A stretch of 64,000 nt of DNA, from contig NZ_CP024190.1 of NCBI RefSeq assembly GCF_003391395.1, positions 434,001-498,000 on the forward strand, given 5' to 3'. Below are positions 17,953 to 26,390 of the stretch, piece after piece (the stretch's first letter is position 1; every line of letters starts with the position of its first letter). The position numbers and the translations under genes were made by a program. The stretch comes from Mycobacterium marinum (GTDB lineage Bacteria > Actinomycetota > Actinomycetes > Mycobacteriales > Mycobacteriaceae). The notes below the pieces were generated by a model. It did no database searches. It had not been told where the DNA came from and saw only the letters and a list, made by a program, of their open reading frames with translations.

Positions 17953-18473
17953 CAGCGGCGGAGTCGTCCAACAGGGACTTCCAGCGTGCCAAGGTGTACG
18001 CGGCCGAGGAGTTCGTCCGGACCCTGTTCGATCGTGCCGCCGAACACGGCACACCCAGCGTGGAGTTCTTCGGAACGCAGTTGACACTGCCGCCGGAAGG
18101 CCGGTTTGCGTCGGTGTCGTCGGTGCAGAGTTATGTCGATTCCGTGCTGGGGCTGCCCGCGGTGCGGCAACGCTGGCCCGCCGTGTCAACGCTGCGGGTG
18201 CGGGCGCGCCAGGCGGCCACCGCGGCGCACTACGAAAACCGCGGTGGCGTGGGAACCATTGCTGTTCCCGGCGCTGGTCCCGGCCGTGGCGCCGGCGATT
18301 GGGCGATGCGCGAGCTGGTGGTGCTGCATGAAGTGGCGCATCATCTGTGTCAGGTGCCGCCGCCGCACGGCCCGGAGTTCGTGGCGACGATGTGCACCCT
18401 GGCCGAGTTGGTGATGGGGCCCGAACTCGGTCACGTGCTGCGGGTTGTGTACGCGAAAGAGGGTGTGCGGTGA
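17949..18473 (+). CDS. Putative zinc-dependent HExxH protein (Rv0185 type)
   Basis: A 174-residue soluble protein with a metalloprotease-like motif: His127-Glu128-x-x-His131 in LHEVAHHLC and His140 nine residues later, giving HExxH-x8-H. This is the spacing of minimal zincin or SprT-like sites. No signal peptide or membrane segment is present, so it should be cytoplasmic. It starts at GTG 17949 within the preceding stop and ends overlapping the bglS GTG. The actinobacterial family is known mainly as a conserved hypothetical; whether it cleaves a protein is not shown. Coupling to the DUF2786 gene suggests the two act together. Confidence 0.85.
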   Translation: MTAAESSNRDFQRAKVYAAEEFVRTLFDRAAEHGTPSVEFFGTQLTLPPEGRFASVSSVQSYVDSVLGLPAVRQRWPAVSTLRVRARQAATAAHYENRGGVGTIAVPGAGPGRGAGDWAMRELVVLHEVAHHLCQVPPPHGPEFVATMCTLAELVMGPELGHVLRVVYAKEGVR

Positions 18474-20605
18474 GTTCGTCGGGCCAGGATGCCCCCGCTG
18501 ACGTCCGTGCCCGCCAAGTTGAGTCCGAAATGACCGACGAGGAGCGCTTCTCGCTGTTGCTGGGCGTGATGGGGGCCGGCGACCTGTGGCCGCTGCGTGA
18601 TGAACGCATACCCGCGGACGTGCCGATGTCTGCCGGGTACGTGCCGGGGATTGCGCGGCTCGGGGTGCCGGCGTTGCTGATGAGCGATGCCGGCCTGGGC
18701 GTCACCAATCCCGGGTATCGCCCCGGTGACACCGCCACCGCATTGCCGGCCGGACTTGCGCTGGCGGCCAGTTTCAACCCTGCGCTCGCCCGTAGCGCGG
18801 GTGAAGTGATCGGTCGCGAGGCCCGCAGCCGCGGGTTCAACGTCCAATTGGCGGGAGCGATGAACCTGGCTCGTGACCCGCGCAACGGGCGCAACTTCGA
18901 ATATCTTTCCGAGGACCCGTTTTTGACGGCGGCCATGGTCGCAGAGTCGATCATCGGCATCCAGCAACAGGGTGTCATCTCAACGGTCAAGCACTATTCG
19001 TTGAACTGCAATGAGACCAACCGGCACTGGTTGGATGCCGTCATCGATCCCGATGCCCACCGCGAATCGGACTTGCTGGCCTTTGAGATTGCCATCGAAC
19101 GCGCCCAGCCCGGCGCGGTGATGGCGGCGTACAACAAAGTCAACGGTGTATATGCCGCCGCCAACGGGGAGTTGATCAATGAGGTGCTCAAAGGGGCCTG
19201 GGGATATCGCGGTTGGGTGATGTCGGACTGGGGCGGCACGCCGGGATGGGAGTGCGCGCTGGGTGGCCTGGATCAGGAGTGCGGCGCCCAGATCGATGCG
19301 ATCCTTTGGCAATCAGAGGCATTCGGCGATCCGCTGCGGGCCGCGTACCACGAGGGGCGGCTTCCCAAAGCTCGCCTCTCGGAGATGGTCCGACGCATCC
19401 TGCGGTCGATGTTCGCGGTCGGTGTCGATCGCTGGGAGCCGGCACCGGCGCCCGACATGGATGCCCACGACGAGGTCGCCGCTGAGATCGCACGCCAGGG
19501 AATTGTGCTGCTGCAGAACAGGGGAGTGCTACCGCTGACGCCGGCGCCGGGCACCCGCATCGCCGTCATCGGCGGCTACGCGCAGCTTGGAGTGGTGGCC
19601 GGCTACGGCTCCAGCGCTGTGGTTCCCCCCGGCGGCTACGCCGAGGTGATTCCGATCGGCGGGGCAGGACTGACGGCGGGCGTGCGCAACCTCTATCTGC
19701 TTGGGTCAAGCCCGCTCGATGAGTTGCGTACCCAGTTTGGCAACGCTGAGCTCGAATTCGATCCGGGGATCAACCCAGCGGAGGCGGTGGCGGTGGCCCG
19801 GCGGGCCGACGTCGCGGTGGTATTCGCAATCCGGGCCGAGGGCGAAGGCTTCGACAGCGCCGACTTGACGCTGCCGTGGGGGCAGGACGCGGTGATCAGT
19901 GCGGTGGCGGCGGCAAACCCGAACACGGTGGTCGTGCTCGAGACCGGCAACCCGGCGGCCATGCCGTGGCAAGACTCGGTGAACGCGATCGTGCAGGCCT
20001 GGTATCCGGGCCAGGCGGGTGCCCGGGTCATCGCGGAAGTCCTGGCCGGCCGGGTGAATCCGTGCGGGCGGCTGCCGATCACGTTTCCGGTCGGCCTCGG
20101 CCAGACACCGCGCCCGGATCTCCCCGGCTACGGGGCGCCGGTGGGAGCACCGATGCGCATCCACTACCGCGAGGGCGCCGACATCGGCTACCGCTGGTTC
20201 GCTACCACCGGAGAGGTTCCGAACTTCGCGTTCGGGCATGGGCTGACCTACACCAGTTTCGACTATCGGGACCTGGTGGTCAGCGGCGGCGACACGGTGA
20301 CGGTCACGTTCGGGGTTGCCAACACCGGCGATCGAAGCGGGGCGGATGTCCCGCAGGTGTACCTGACCGCGGTCACCGGCGAGCCGCGGCTGCGGCTATT
20401 GGGGTTTGAGCGAGTTGAACTCGAGCCGGGCCAGTCGTGTGCCGTGGAGATCGTTGCCGATCCACGACTGCTGGCCTGCTACGACGGGGCCGCCGGGTGC
20501 TGGCGCATCGAGGCGGGCAGCTACACGGTCGCGGTGGGTGCCTCGGCGGTTGCGCTGAGCGCGGTGGCCGAGGTGGAGCTGGCCGGCCGGACATTCGGAC
20601 GCTGA
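18470..20605 (+). CDS. bglS: Glycoside hydrolase family 3 beta-glucosidase BglS
   Basis: A 711-residue GH3 enzyme. The N-terminal TIM barrel shows NFEYLSEDP, TVKHYSLN (the KH pair) and the nucleophile Asp in WVMSDWGG. The second domain starts near residue 330 (GIVLLQNRGVLPL). A fibronectin type III-like domain ends the protein (PQVYL, FERVELEPGQ). There is no signal peptide, so the enzyme should be cytoplasmic and act on imported or internal beta-glucosides. Start is GTG 18470, overlapping the previous stop (GTGA); the open frame further upstream shadows that gene. M. tuberculosis BglS is 691 residues, so length agrees. Confidence 0.93.
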   Translation: MSSSGQDAPADVRARQVESEMTDEERFSLLLGVMGAGDLWPLRDERIPADVPMSAGYVPGIARLGVPALLMSDAGLGVTNPGYRPGDTATALPAGLALAASFNPALARSAGEVIGREARSRGFNVQLAGAMNLARDPRNGRNFEYLSEDPFLTAAMVAESIIGIQQQGVISTVKHYSLNCNETNRHWLDAVIDPDAHRESDLLAFEIAIERAQPGAVMAAYNKVNGVYAAANGELINEVLKGAWGYRGWVMSDWGGTPGWECALGGLDQECGAQIDAILWQSEAFGDPLRAAYHEGRLPKARLSEMVRRILRSMFAVGVDRWEPAPAPDMDAHDEVAAEIARQGIVLLQNRGVLPLTPAPGTRIAVIGGYAQLGVVAGYGSSAVVPPGGYAEVIPIGGAGLTAGVRNLYLLGSSPLDELRTQFGNAELEFDPGINPAEAVAVARRADVAVVFAIRAEGEGFDSADLTLPWGQDAVISAVAAANPNTVVVLETGNPAAMPWQDSVNAIVQAWYPGQAGARVIAEVLAGRVNPCGRLPITFPVGLGQTPRPDLPGYGAPVGAPMRIHYREGADIGYRWFATTGEVPNFAFGHGLTYTSFDYRDLVVSGGDTVTVTFGVANTGDRSGADVPQVYLTAVTGEPRLRLLGFERVELEPGQSCAVEIVADPRLLACYDGAAGCWRIEAGSYTVAVGASAVALSAVAEVELAGRTFGR

Positions 20606-20650
20606 TCGCCGGAATCGACGAGTTCCCGGGATCCGGCCGGCCCCTCATGC

Positions 20651-20812
20651 CTACTGGACGGGAACCAGGGCGTCACCGCAGGTGCAGCGGTAGGGTTCGC
20701 CGGAGCCCGAGCAGTGGCACGGTACCTCGATCCGAACGCGACAGCCGCAGCCTTCGTGGCCGCAGGTCAACATGGTCCCGGCCTCGTGAGTTGCCATCGG
20801 TATCTCCCTCAT
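20651..20812 (-). CDS. mymT: Copper metallothionein MymT
   Basis: A 53-residue Cys-rich protein read from the minus strand. It has seven Cys, at residues 17, 22, 24, 32, 34, 43 and 45 (TCGHEGCGCRV, VPCHCSG, YRCTCGD), in the same spacing as M. tuberculosis MymT, which binds Cu(I) and protects against copper. ATG 20812 gives the same length as the M. tuberculosis protein. Two more in-frame ATGs exist at 20821 and 20797. The last has the best ribosome site (GAGGGAG, six bases before), so a 48-residue form is possible; all Cys are kept in either case. A RicR-type operator lies in its promoter. The gene sits between bglS and the PE_PGRS gene. Confidence 0.93.
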   Translation of the reverse strand: MREIPMATHEAGTMLTCGHEGCGCRVRIEVPCHCSGSGEPYRCTCGDALVPVQ

Positions 20813-20856
20813 CCAAGTCATGGGACTGAAGTCCCTCCGGTTTACCTCCGCAAGAT

Positions 20857-20884
20857 TTTATACCCTATAGGGGTATCTGGTAAA
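20857..20884 (-). promoter_or_regulatory. Predicted mymT promoter with RicR operator
   Basis: On the minus strand a -35-like TTTACC (20884-20879) and a -10-like TATAAA (20862-20857) are separated by 16 bases. The spacer and the edge of the -10 contain the palindrome TACCC-N5-GGGTA at 20861-20875 (extended ATACCC...GGGTAT). This is the form recognised by the copper-sensing repressor RicR. By family knowledge RicR without Cu(I) would block RNA polymerase here, and copper would release it. The -10 is about 36 bases before the mymT start at 20821 and 45 before the one at 20812. The box is clear; the -35/-10 assignment is by eye. Confidence 0.85.
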
Positions 20885-20926
20885 GCATAGTGGGCGATTT
20901 TGGGGTAGCCGATCGGGTCGTCGGGC

Positions 20927-23900
20927 TCAGCTGGTGTGGCCGCCGAGGCCGTCCGCGCCGGTCTTGCCCGGTCCGCCGTTGGCTCCGCCGGGCGGGGTGC
21001 CGGTGCCGCCGGTGCCGCCGGTGCCACCACCGCCGCCGATGCCGCCCACAGCGCCGTCGCCGTTGCCGCCGGCCCCGCCTGCGCCGCCGTCGCCCCCGCC
21101 TCCGCCGTCGCCGCCGTCGCCGCCGTTTGCTTTGCCGCCGGTGCCGCCGCCCCCGCCCTTGCCGCCGTCGCCCCCGTCGCCGCCAGTCTGGCCGGCCGTG
21201 GTTGCGGTGCCGCCTGTCCCGCCGTCGCCGCCGCTTCCGCCCTTACCGCCGGTTCCACCGTTTCCGGTGCCGTTCGCGATGCCCCCGGTGCCGCCGAACC
21301 CGCCGGCGCCGCCGGTGCCGCCGGCCAGGCCGGGAGCGCCGTTGGCGCCGGCTCCGCCCTGGCCGCCCTGGCCACCCGGGCCGGCGTTTCCGGCGTAGTA
21401 GCTGTTGCCGCCGGTGCCACCGAACCCGCCTTCGCCCCCGTTACCGGCACTTCCGATGCGGCCGGCGGTGCCCGCGCCGGTGCCGGGCAATCCACCCTCG
21501 CCGCCGGCGCCGCCGGTTCCGCCGACGCCGCCGGGCATGCCCTCGTAGGTGCCGTTGGTGATGCCGCCGTAACCGCCCTTGCCGGCGTATCCGCCTTGGC
21601 CACCGGTGCCGCCGCTGCCATTAGCGGCACCGGCACCGGCCGAACCGCCAGTGCCACCGGTACCGCCCTTGCCGCCATCTCCGCCGGCAAACCCCGCTGT
21701 GGTGGCCCCGCTGCCGCCGGTGCCGCCGATGCCGCCGATGCCGCCGGCGCCACCATTGCCGGCGGCACTACCGCCGGGCCCGGGGGCACCGCCTGTCCCG
21801 CCGGTGCCTCCGGTGCCGCCGGCGTATCCCGCCGTTCCGAAGCCGGTGTCGCCGTACCCGCCGGGGCCGCCGGTGCCGCCATCGCCACCGTTGCCGCCGA
21901 TACCGCCGGGGCCCGGGTTGCCACCGGTGCCGCCGGTTCCACCGATCCCGCCCATGGCGCCCGCCGCATCAAAGCCGGTGCCCCCGTAGCCGCCGCCTCC
22001 GCCGATGCCACCGGTGCCGCCGTCGCCGCCGACGGCCGCCGTCCCGCCGGTCCCCGGGTCACCGCCGGTGCCGCCGGTCCCCCCGCTGCCCCCGGCATAG
22101 CCGTTTTCGTTGTAGTCGCCCGGGCCGCCGTAGCCGCCGCCCCCGCCGGTGCCGCCGGTGCCGCCGTTGCCGCTGGTGCCGCCGGTGCCACTATTGCCGC
22201 CGATACCACCGGTGCCGCCGGCGCCGCCAGTGCCGCCGGGTTGCTCGAACGAGCCGGCGCCGCCGTAGCCGCCCTGTCCACCATCGCCGCCATCGCCGCC
22301 CCGGCCCCAGGCCACCTGGGTGCCGTCGCCGGACGTGCCGCCGGCAGCGGAGTTGCCGCCGGTGCCGCCATCGCCGCCAACCCCGCCGGTCCCCCGGATG
22401 CTGTTGCCCCCGTAGCCGCCGCCCCCGCCGCCACCGCCGTCGCCGCCATAACCGCCGTAGCGGTCGGTTCCGGCGGTGGCGTTCGCGCCGGTGCCGGCCG
22501 CTCCGCCCGCTCCGCCCTTGCCGCCGGTGCCGGCCACACCGTCGGCGCCATCACCATGCCCGGGCAAGCCGCCACTACCGCCGTAGCCGCCGTAGCCGCC
22601 GTCGCCGCCATTACCGCCCCCGCTGCCGGTATCGGGGGTGCCGGTGCCGCCCCCTCCGCCCTCGCCTCCGGTGCCTCCGGTGCCGCCCGCGCCGTTGGTG
22701 CCCCCGGGAAGACTGTTGCCGCCGTTTCCGCCGTCGCCGCCGTAGCCCCCGCTGCCGCCGATGTCTCCGGTATCGCTCTTGCCCGCTGCGCCGTTGCCTC
22801 CGGTGCCGCCCGCCCCTCCCGTGCCTCCGGTGCCTCCGGTGCCGCCCGCGCCTCCGCTACCGGCGACGCCGCTGACCCCTCCGGTACCGCCATTGCCGCC
22901 GCTGCCCCCGTTGCCCGCGCCGCCGCCGGTGTCGGCGGTGCCGCTGCCCCCGTCGCCACCGGCGCCTCCGAGGCCGCCGTTGCCGCCGCTGCCGTTCGTC
23001 CCACCGGTGCCGCTGTTGCCGCCGGAGCCACCCTGGCCACCAGCGGCGCCGTCGCTGCCGTTGTCGCCGGTTCCGGCCACCGCGTTGGCCCCGGCCCCAC
23101 CCGTGCCGCCGTTTCCGCCCCCGCCGCCATTGCCGTAGCTACCGGCCGATCCGCCGTACCCGCCGACCCCGGCGGCTCCGCCCGCACCCGCGGCGCCGCC
23201 GTCACCTCCGGTGCCGCCGGCGGCCGCGTTGATCCCGGCGGCAGCGGCCGCCCCGGTACCGCCGGTGCCGCCCATCCCGCCGCCGCCACCGTGGCCGCCG
23301 GTGCCATTGAGACCCAACAGACCGGCGTCGCCGCCCGCCCCGGCGGCTCCGCCGGCACCGCCACGGCCGCCATCGCCGCCGACGTCGTTGCTGAGCTGGC
23401 CGGCCTGTCCATTACCTCCCGCACCTCCGGTGCCGCCGTCGCCACCGACACCCGCGTGCCCGAACCACCCGGCGGCTCCGCCGGCCCCGCCGTGGCCACC
23501 GCCGCCGCCGTTCCCGCTCTGTTGATTGGGCAGCCCCGCGCCGCCGCTACCGCCGAGCCCGCCGGCCCCGCCGGCGCCGCCGTAGCCAAGCAATCCGGCC
23601 CGCCCGCCGGCCCCGCCGGCACCGCCGTCCCCGCCGGCCAGACCGACCCCACCGGTGCTGCCGTTGCCACCGGCGCCACCGGCCCCGCCGTTGCCGAAGA
23701 ACCCGCCGTTGCCCCCGATTCCACCGGCCCCGCCGGCGCCACCGTGCCCGCCCGCACCGCCATTGCCGAAAAATGCCGCGGACCCGCCGGCGCCGCCGAT
23801 CCCGCCGGCACCGCCTTGGCCGCCGATGCCGCCATTGCCGATGAGGCCGGCGGATCCGCCGGCGCCGCCGGCCGTTGCAGCGTTGGTGCTGGTTCCGCCG

Positions 23901-24331
23901 TTGCCGCCGTTGCCGTACAAGATGCCGCCGTCTCCGCCCGGCGTCCCGACCCCGTTGACCGTGGTGCCGTTGGCGCCGTTGCCGATCAGCGGCCGGCCCA
24001 GCAGTGCCTGAGTGGGCGTATTGATCACCCCGAGCAGGGCGTCGGCAGCATTGGTCGCCTCGGCAGAGGCATATGAATTCGCGCTAGCCAGAACGGTTTT
24101 CGTGAACCGGTCAGGAATGGCGGCCAGCTCGGCGGCCAGCAGCTGATAGGTCTTGGCGTGCTGGGAAAACAGTGTCGCGATCGCTGTTGACACCTCATCG
24201 GCCGCGGCGCTGGCCACGTTGATGGTCGGGCTGGCCGCAGCGGCGTTTCCCCGGGTCAGTAGCGCCCCGATGCGCTCTATGTCGGCCGCGGCCGACGCCA
24301 TGGCTTCCGGGGAGACCAGTACAAACGTCAT
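20927..24331 (-). CDS. PE_PGRS family protein
   Basis: A 1134-residue PE_PGRS protein. Residues 1 to about 95 are the PE domain (MTFVLVSPEAMASAAADIERIG; YASAEATNAADALLG with the YxxxE/D type VII secretion signal in YASAE). A linker contains the GRPLIGNG motif (about 112-119). The rest is a long Gly-Gly-X/Ala repeat (GGAGG, GNGGNGG, GGTGG) to the stop, with no separate C-terminal domain. By family knowledge such proteins are exported by ESX-5 and exposed at the surface. The ATG at 24331 follows GAGGTGCGCG. I recall Rv0187 and Rv0188, not a PE_PGRS gene, between mymT and ilvD in M. tuberculosis. The very long open frame on the opposite strand is a by-product of the GGC/GCC repeats. Confidence 0.95.
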   Translation of the reverse strand: MTFVLVSPEAMASAAADIERIGALLTRGNAAAASPTINVASAAADEVSTAIATLFSQHAKTYQLLAAELAAIPDRFTKTVLASANSYASAEATNAADALLGVINTPTQALLGRPLIGNGANGTTVNGVGTPGGDGGILYGNGGNGGTSTNAATAGGAGGSAGLIGNGGIGGQGGAGGIGGAGGSAAFFGNGGAGGHGGAGGAGGIGGNGGFFGNGGAGGAGGNGSTGGVGLAGGDGGAGGAGGRAGLLGYGGAGGAGGLGGSGGAGLPNQQSGNGGGGGHGGAGGAAGWFGHAGVGGDGGTGGAGGNGQAGQLSNDVGGDGGRGGAGGAAGAGGDAGLLGLNGTGGHGGGGGMGGTGGTGAAAAAGINAAAGGTGGDGGAAGAGGAAGVGGYGGSAGSYGNGGGGGNGGTGGAGANAVAGTGDNGSDGAAGGQGGSGGNSGTGGTNGSGGNGGLGGAGGDGGSGTADTGGGAGNGGSGGNGGTGGVSGVAGSGGAGGTGGTGGTGGAGGTGGNGAAGKSDTGDIGGSGGYGGDGGNGGNSLPGGTNGAGGTGGTGGEGGGGGTGTPDTGSGGGNGGDGGYGGYGGSGGLPGHGDGADGVAGTGGKGGAGGAAGTGANATAGTDRYGGYGGDGGGGGGGGYGGNSIRGTGGVGGDGGTGGNSAAGGTSGDGTQVAWGRGGDGGDGGQGGYGGAGSFEQPGGTGGAGGTGGIGGNSGTGGTSGNGGTGGTGGGGGYGGPGDYNENGYAGGSGGTGGTGGDPGTGGTAAVGGDGGTGGIGGGGGYGGTGFDAAGAMGGIGGTGGTGGNPGPGGIGGNGGDGGTGGPGGYGDTGFGTAGYAGGTGGTGGTGGAPGPGGSAAGNGGAGGIGGIGGTGGSGATTAGFAGGDGGKGGTGGTGGSAGAGAANGSGGTGGQGGYAGKGGYGGITNGTYEGMPGGVGGTGGAGGEGGLPGTGAGTAGRIGSAGNGGEGGFGGTGGNSYYAGNAGPGGQGGQGGAGANGAPGLAGGTGGAGGFGGTGGIANGTGNGGTGGKGGSGGDGGTGGTATTAGQTGGDGGDGGKGGGGGTGGKANGGDGGDGGGGGDGGAGGAGGNGDGAVGGIGGGGGTGGTGGTGTPPGGANGGPGKTGADGLGGHTS
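20930..23990 (-). repeat. PGRS repeat region
   Basis: About 3 kb of imperfect, short-period GC-rich repeats (GGCGGC, GGCACCGGCGG and similar units) encoding Gly-Gly-Ala/Asn/Thr/Asp runs. The block is rich in CGGCGG/CCGCCG motifs. Such tracts recombine and slip easily, so exact length and frame are the least certain part of the window for short-read assemblies. Confidence 0.93.
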
Positions 24332-24353
24332 CGCGCACCTCGCTGTACCTCAC

Positions 24354-24389
24354 GAATCCATCGCCCAGCAGGTGCTGGGCGATGGATTC
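24354..24389. repeat. Perfect 17-bp inverted repeat (strong hairpin)
   Basis: The left arm GAATCCATCGCCCAGCA (24354-24370) and its exact reverse complement (24373-24389) are separated by only GG. It lies between ilvD (stop at 24557) and the PE_PGRS start (24331), both on the minus strand. No U-run follows it on the minus strand. It could be a U-less terminator for ilvD, a leader hairpin of the PE_PGRS transcript (its near edge is 22 bases before the start) or a dyad protein-binding site. Confidence 0.85.
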
Positions 24390-24556
24390 CACGATGGTAT
24401 CGCCAAGGTGTGGCACCTGTCGCGGTTGTCGCGGAAACGCGCGGCATCCCAGGGCGCCGTTGGCGCAGCCGTGGCTACGGCCCGGGTGGCGGGAACCGGC
24501 CCGGCCGGCTGGTGGTTCCAGAACCGCTCAACCACAAGCCATCCGGGCTTATCGGG

Positions 24557-26251
24557 TTAGCCGCAGACCGCGCCGATCGCGGCGGAGCCGACCAGCTTGA
24601 CGTACTTGGCCAGTACGCCGGTCTTGTAACGCGGCGCCGGAGGGGTGAAATTCTGTTGACGGGCCGCGAACTCTGCCGGGTCGGTCAGAACGTCGAGCGT
24701 ACGGCCGGCAACGTCGAGCCGGATCCGGTCGCCGTCGCGCACGAACGCGATCGGTCCGGCATCCACCGCCTCGGGTGCGATGTGTCCCACACAGAAGCCC
24801 GTGGTGCCGCCGGAGAATCGACCGTCGGTCAACAGCAGCACGTCTTTGCCGAGCCCGGCGCCCTTGATCGCGCCGGTGATGGCGAGCATCTCCCGCATCC
24901 CGGGGCCGCCCTTGGGTCCCTCGTAACGGATCACCACCACGTCACCGTGGGTGATGGTGCCGTCCTCGAGGGCATCCAGCGCGGCCCGCTCGCCGTCGAA
25001 AACCCGTGCGGTTCCTTCGAATACATCGGTGTCCAAGCCGGCCGTCTTGACCACGGCACCTTCGGGGGCCAGGGATCCGCGCAGGATGGTGATGCCCCCG
25101 GTCGCATGGATCGGGTTGTTCAGCGCGCGTAGCACCTTGCCGTCCGGGTCCGGCGGAGCAATCGCCTCCAGGTTCTCGGCCAGGGTCCGGCCGGTCACGG
25201 TCAGGCAATCCCCGTGCAGCAGGCCGGCATCCAGCAAAGTCTTCATGACCACCGGCACGCCGCCGATGTGGTCGACGTGGGACATCACATGGCGGCCGAA
25301 CGGCTTGACATCGGCTAGATGCGGCACCTTCGAGCCGATCCGGCTAAAGTCGTCGAGCGAGAGCTCGACGTTGGCCTCATGGGCGATCGCCAGCAGGTGC
25401 AGCACCGCATTGGTCGAGCCGCCGAATGCCATCACCACCGCGATGGCGTTCTCGAACGCCTCCCGGGTCATGATGTCGCGAGCGGTGATGCCCTGGCGCA
25501 GCAATTCGATGACGGCTTGACCGCTTTGCCGGGCGAACCCGTCGCGGCGGCGGTCGGTGGCCGGGGGCGCCGCGCTGCCCGGCAGCGACATGCCAAGTGC
25601 TTCAGCGGCACTGGCCATCGTGTTGGCCGTGTACATCCCGCCACAGGCACCCTCGCCGGGGCAGATCGCGCGCTCGATGGCGTCGACGTCGGCTCGGCTC
25701 ATCAACCCGCGCGAGCACGCGCCGACCGCTTCGAACGCGTCGATGATGGTGACCTCGCGTTCGCTGCCGTCGGAGAGCTTGGCGACCCCCGGAAGGATCG
25801 AGCCCGCGTAGAGAAACACCGACGCCAAATCCAAACGGGCGGCGGCCATCAGCATTCCGGGCAGGGATTTGTCGCATCCGGCCAGCAGCACCGAGCCGTC
25901 GAGGCGCTCGGCCTGCATCACGGTTTCCACGCTGTCGGCGATCACTTCGCGCGACACCAGGGAGAAGTGCATGCCCTCGTGACCCATCGAAATGCCGTCG
26001 GAGACCGAAATCGTGCCGAACTCAAGCGGGTAGCCGCCCGCGGCGAACACCCCCTCTTTCACCGACTTGGCCAGCCGGTCCAGCGAGAGGTTGCACGGCG
26101 TAATCTCGTTCCAGGACGAGGCAACCCCGATCTGTGCCTTGGCGAAGTCTTCGTCGACCATGCCTACCGCCCGCAACATGCCACGGGCAGCGGCTTTTTC
26201 CAGTCCGTCAGTGACGTCGCGGCTACGGGGCTTGATATCGGCTTCTGGCAT
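24557..26251 (-). CDS. ilvD: Dihydroxy-acid dehydratase IlvD
   Basis: A 564-residue cytoplasmic enzyme that dehydrates 2,3-dihydroxy-3-methylbutanoate and the isoleucine-pathway analogue, the third common step of branched-chain amino acid synthesis. Iron-sulfur ligands are visible: Cys53 (ITPCN), Cys126 (LAGCDKSLPG) and Cys203 (GACGGMYTANTM). The C-terminal swivel domain has GGPGMREM and TDGRFSGGT. Length is near the 575 residues of M. tuberculosis. The gene is divergent from ricR, with a 139-base space that contains a RicR box. Fe-S dehydratases of this type are a known target of copper damage, which makes the copper-regulator neighbourhood notable, but no RicR control of ilvD is shown. Confidence 0.96.
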   Translation of the reverse strand: MPEADIKPRSRDVTDGLEKAAARGMLRAVGMVDEDFAKAQIGVASSWNEITPCNLSLDRLAKSVKEGVFAAGGYPLEFGTISVSDGISMGHEGMHFSLVSREVIADSVETVMQAERLDGSVLLAGCDKSLPGMLMAAARLDLASVFLYAGSILPGVAKLSDGSEREVTIIDAFEAVGACSRGLMSRADVDAIERAICPGEGACGGMYTANTMASAAEALGMSLPGSAAPPATDRRRDGFARQSGQAVIELLRQGITARDIMTREAFENAIAVVMAFGGSTNAVLHLLAIAHEANVELSLDDFSRIGSKVPHLADVKPFGRHVMSHVDHIGGVPVVMKTLLDAGLLHGDCLTVTGRTLAENLEAIAPPDPDGKVLRALNNPIHATGGITILRGSLAPEGAVVKTAGLDTDVFEGTARVFDGERAALDALEDGTITHGDVVVIRYEGPKGGPGMREMLAITGAIKGAGLGKDVLLLTDGRFSGGTTGFCVGHIAPEAVDAGPIAFVRDGDRIRLDVAGRTLDVLTDPAEFAARQQNFTPPAPRYKTGVLAKYVKLVGSAAIGAVCG

Positions 26252-26297
26252 TGCCCAAGTATGCTCGCAGGGTCATCGTCGCCAAAATCGGGACCTT

Positions 26298-26319
26298 ATA
26301 CCCCAACGGGGTATATCAT
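26298..26319 (+). promoter_or_regulatory. RicR operator and probable -10 of ricR
   Basis: The palindrome TACCC-CAACG-GGGTA (26299-26313, extended ATACCC...GGGTAT) matches the RicR consensus and is the same type as the box before mymT. A -10-like TATCAT (26314-26319) follows directly, about 70 bases before the ricR start, so the box should cover the promoter. By family knowledge this gives copper-relieved autorepression. The -35 is not clear by eye. Confidence 0.85.
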
Positions 26320-26390
26320 GCAACTGAGTCCCTCCGGCAAGTGTGATCAGAGACTTCCGTCGGGGGAGCGTTCCGAGCGTATGGAGAGTT

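Noticed and set aside
20822..20840. Stretch GTCCCTCCGG shared between the mymT leader and the ricR leader (26329-26338)
   Set aside because: The shared run is 10 bases (14 with a one-base gap) and has opposite orientation relative to the two RicR boxes, so it is more likely chance than a second regulatory element.
20936..24076. Open frame of about 1046 codons on the plus strand, Ala/Val-rich
   Set aside because: It is the antisense of the PE_PGRS gene. GGC/GCC repeats rarely give stop codons on either strand, and the PE domain plus ribosome site fix the minus-strand gene as real.
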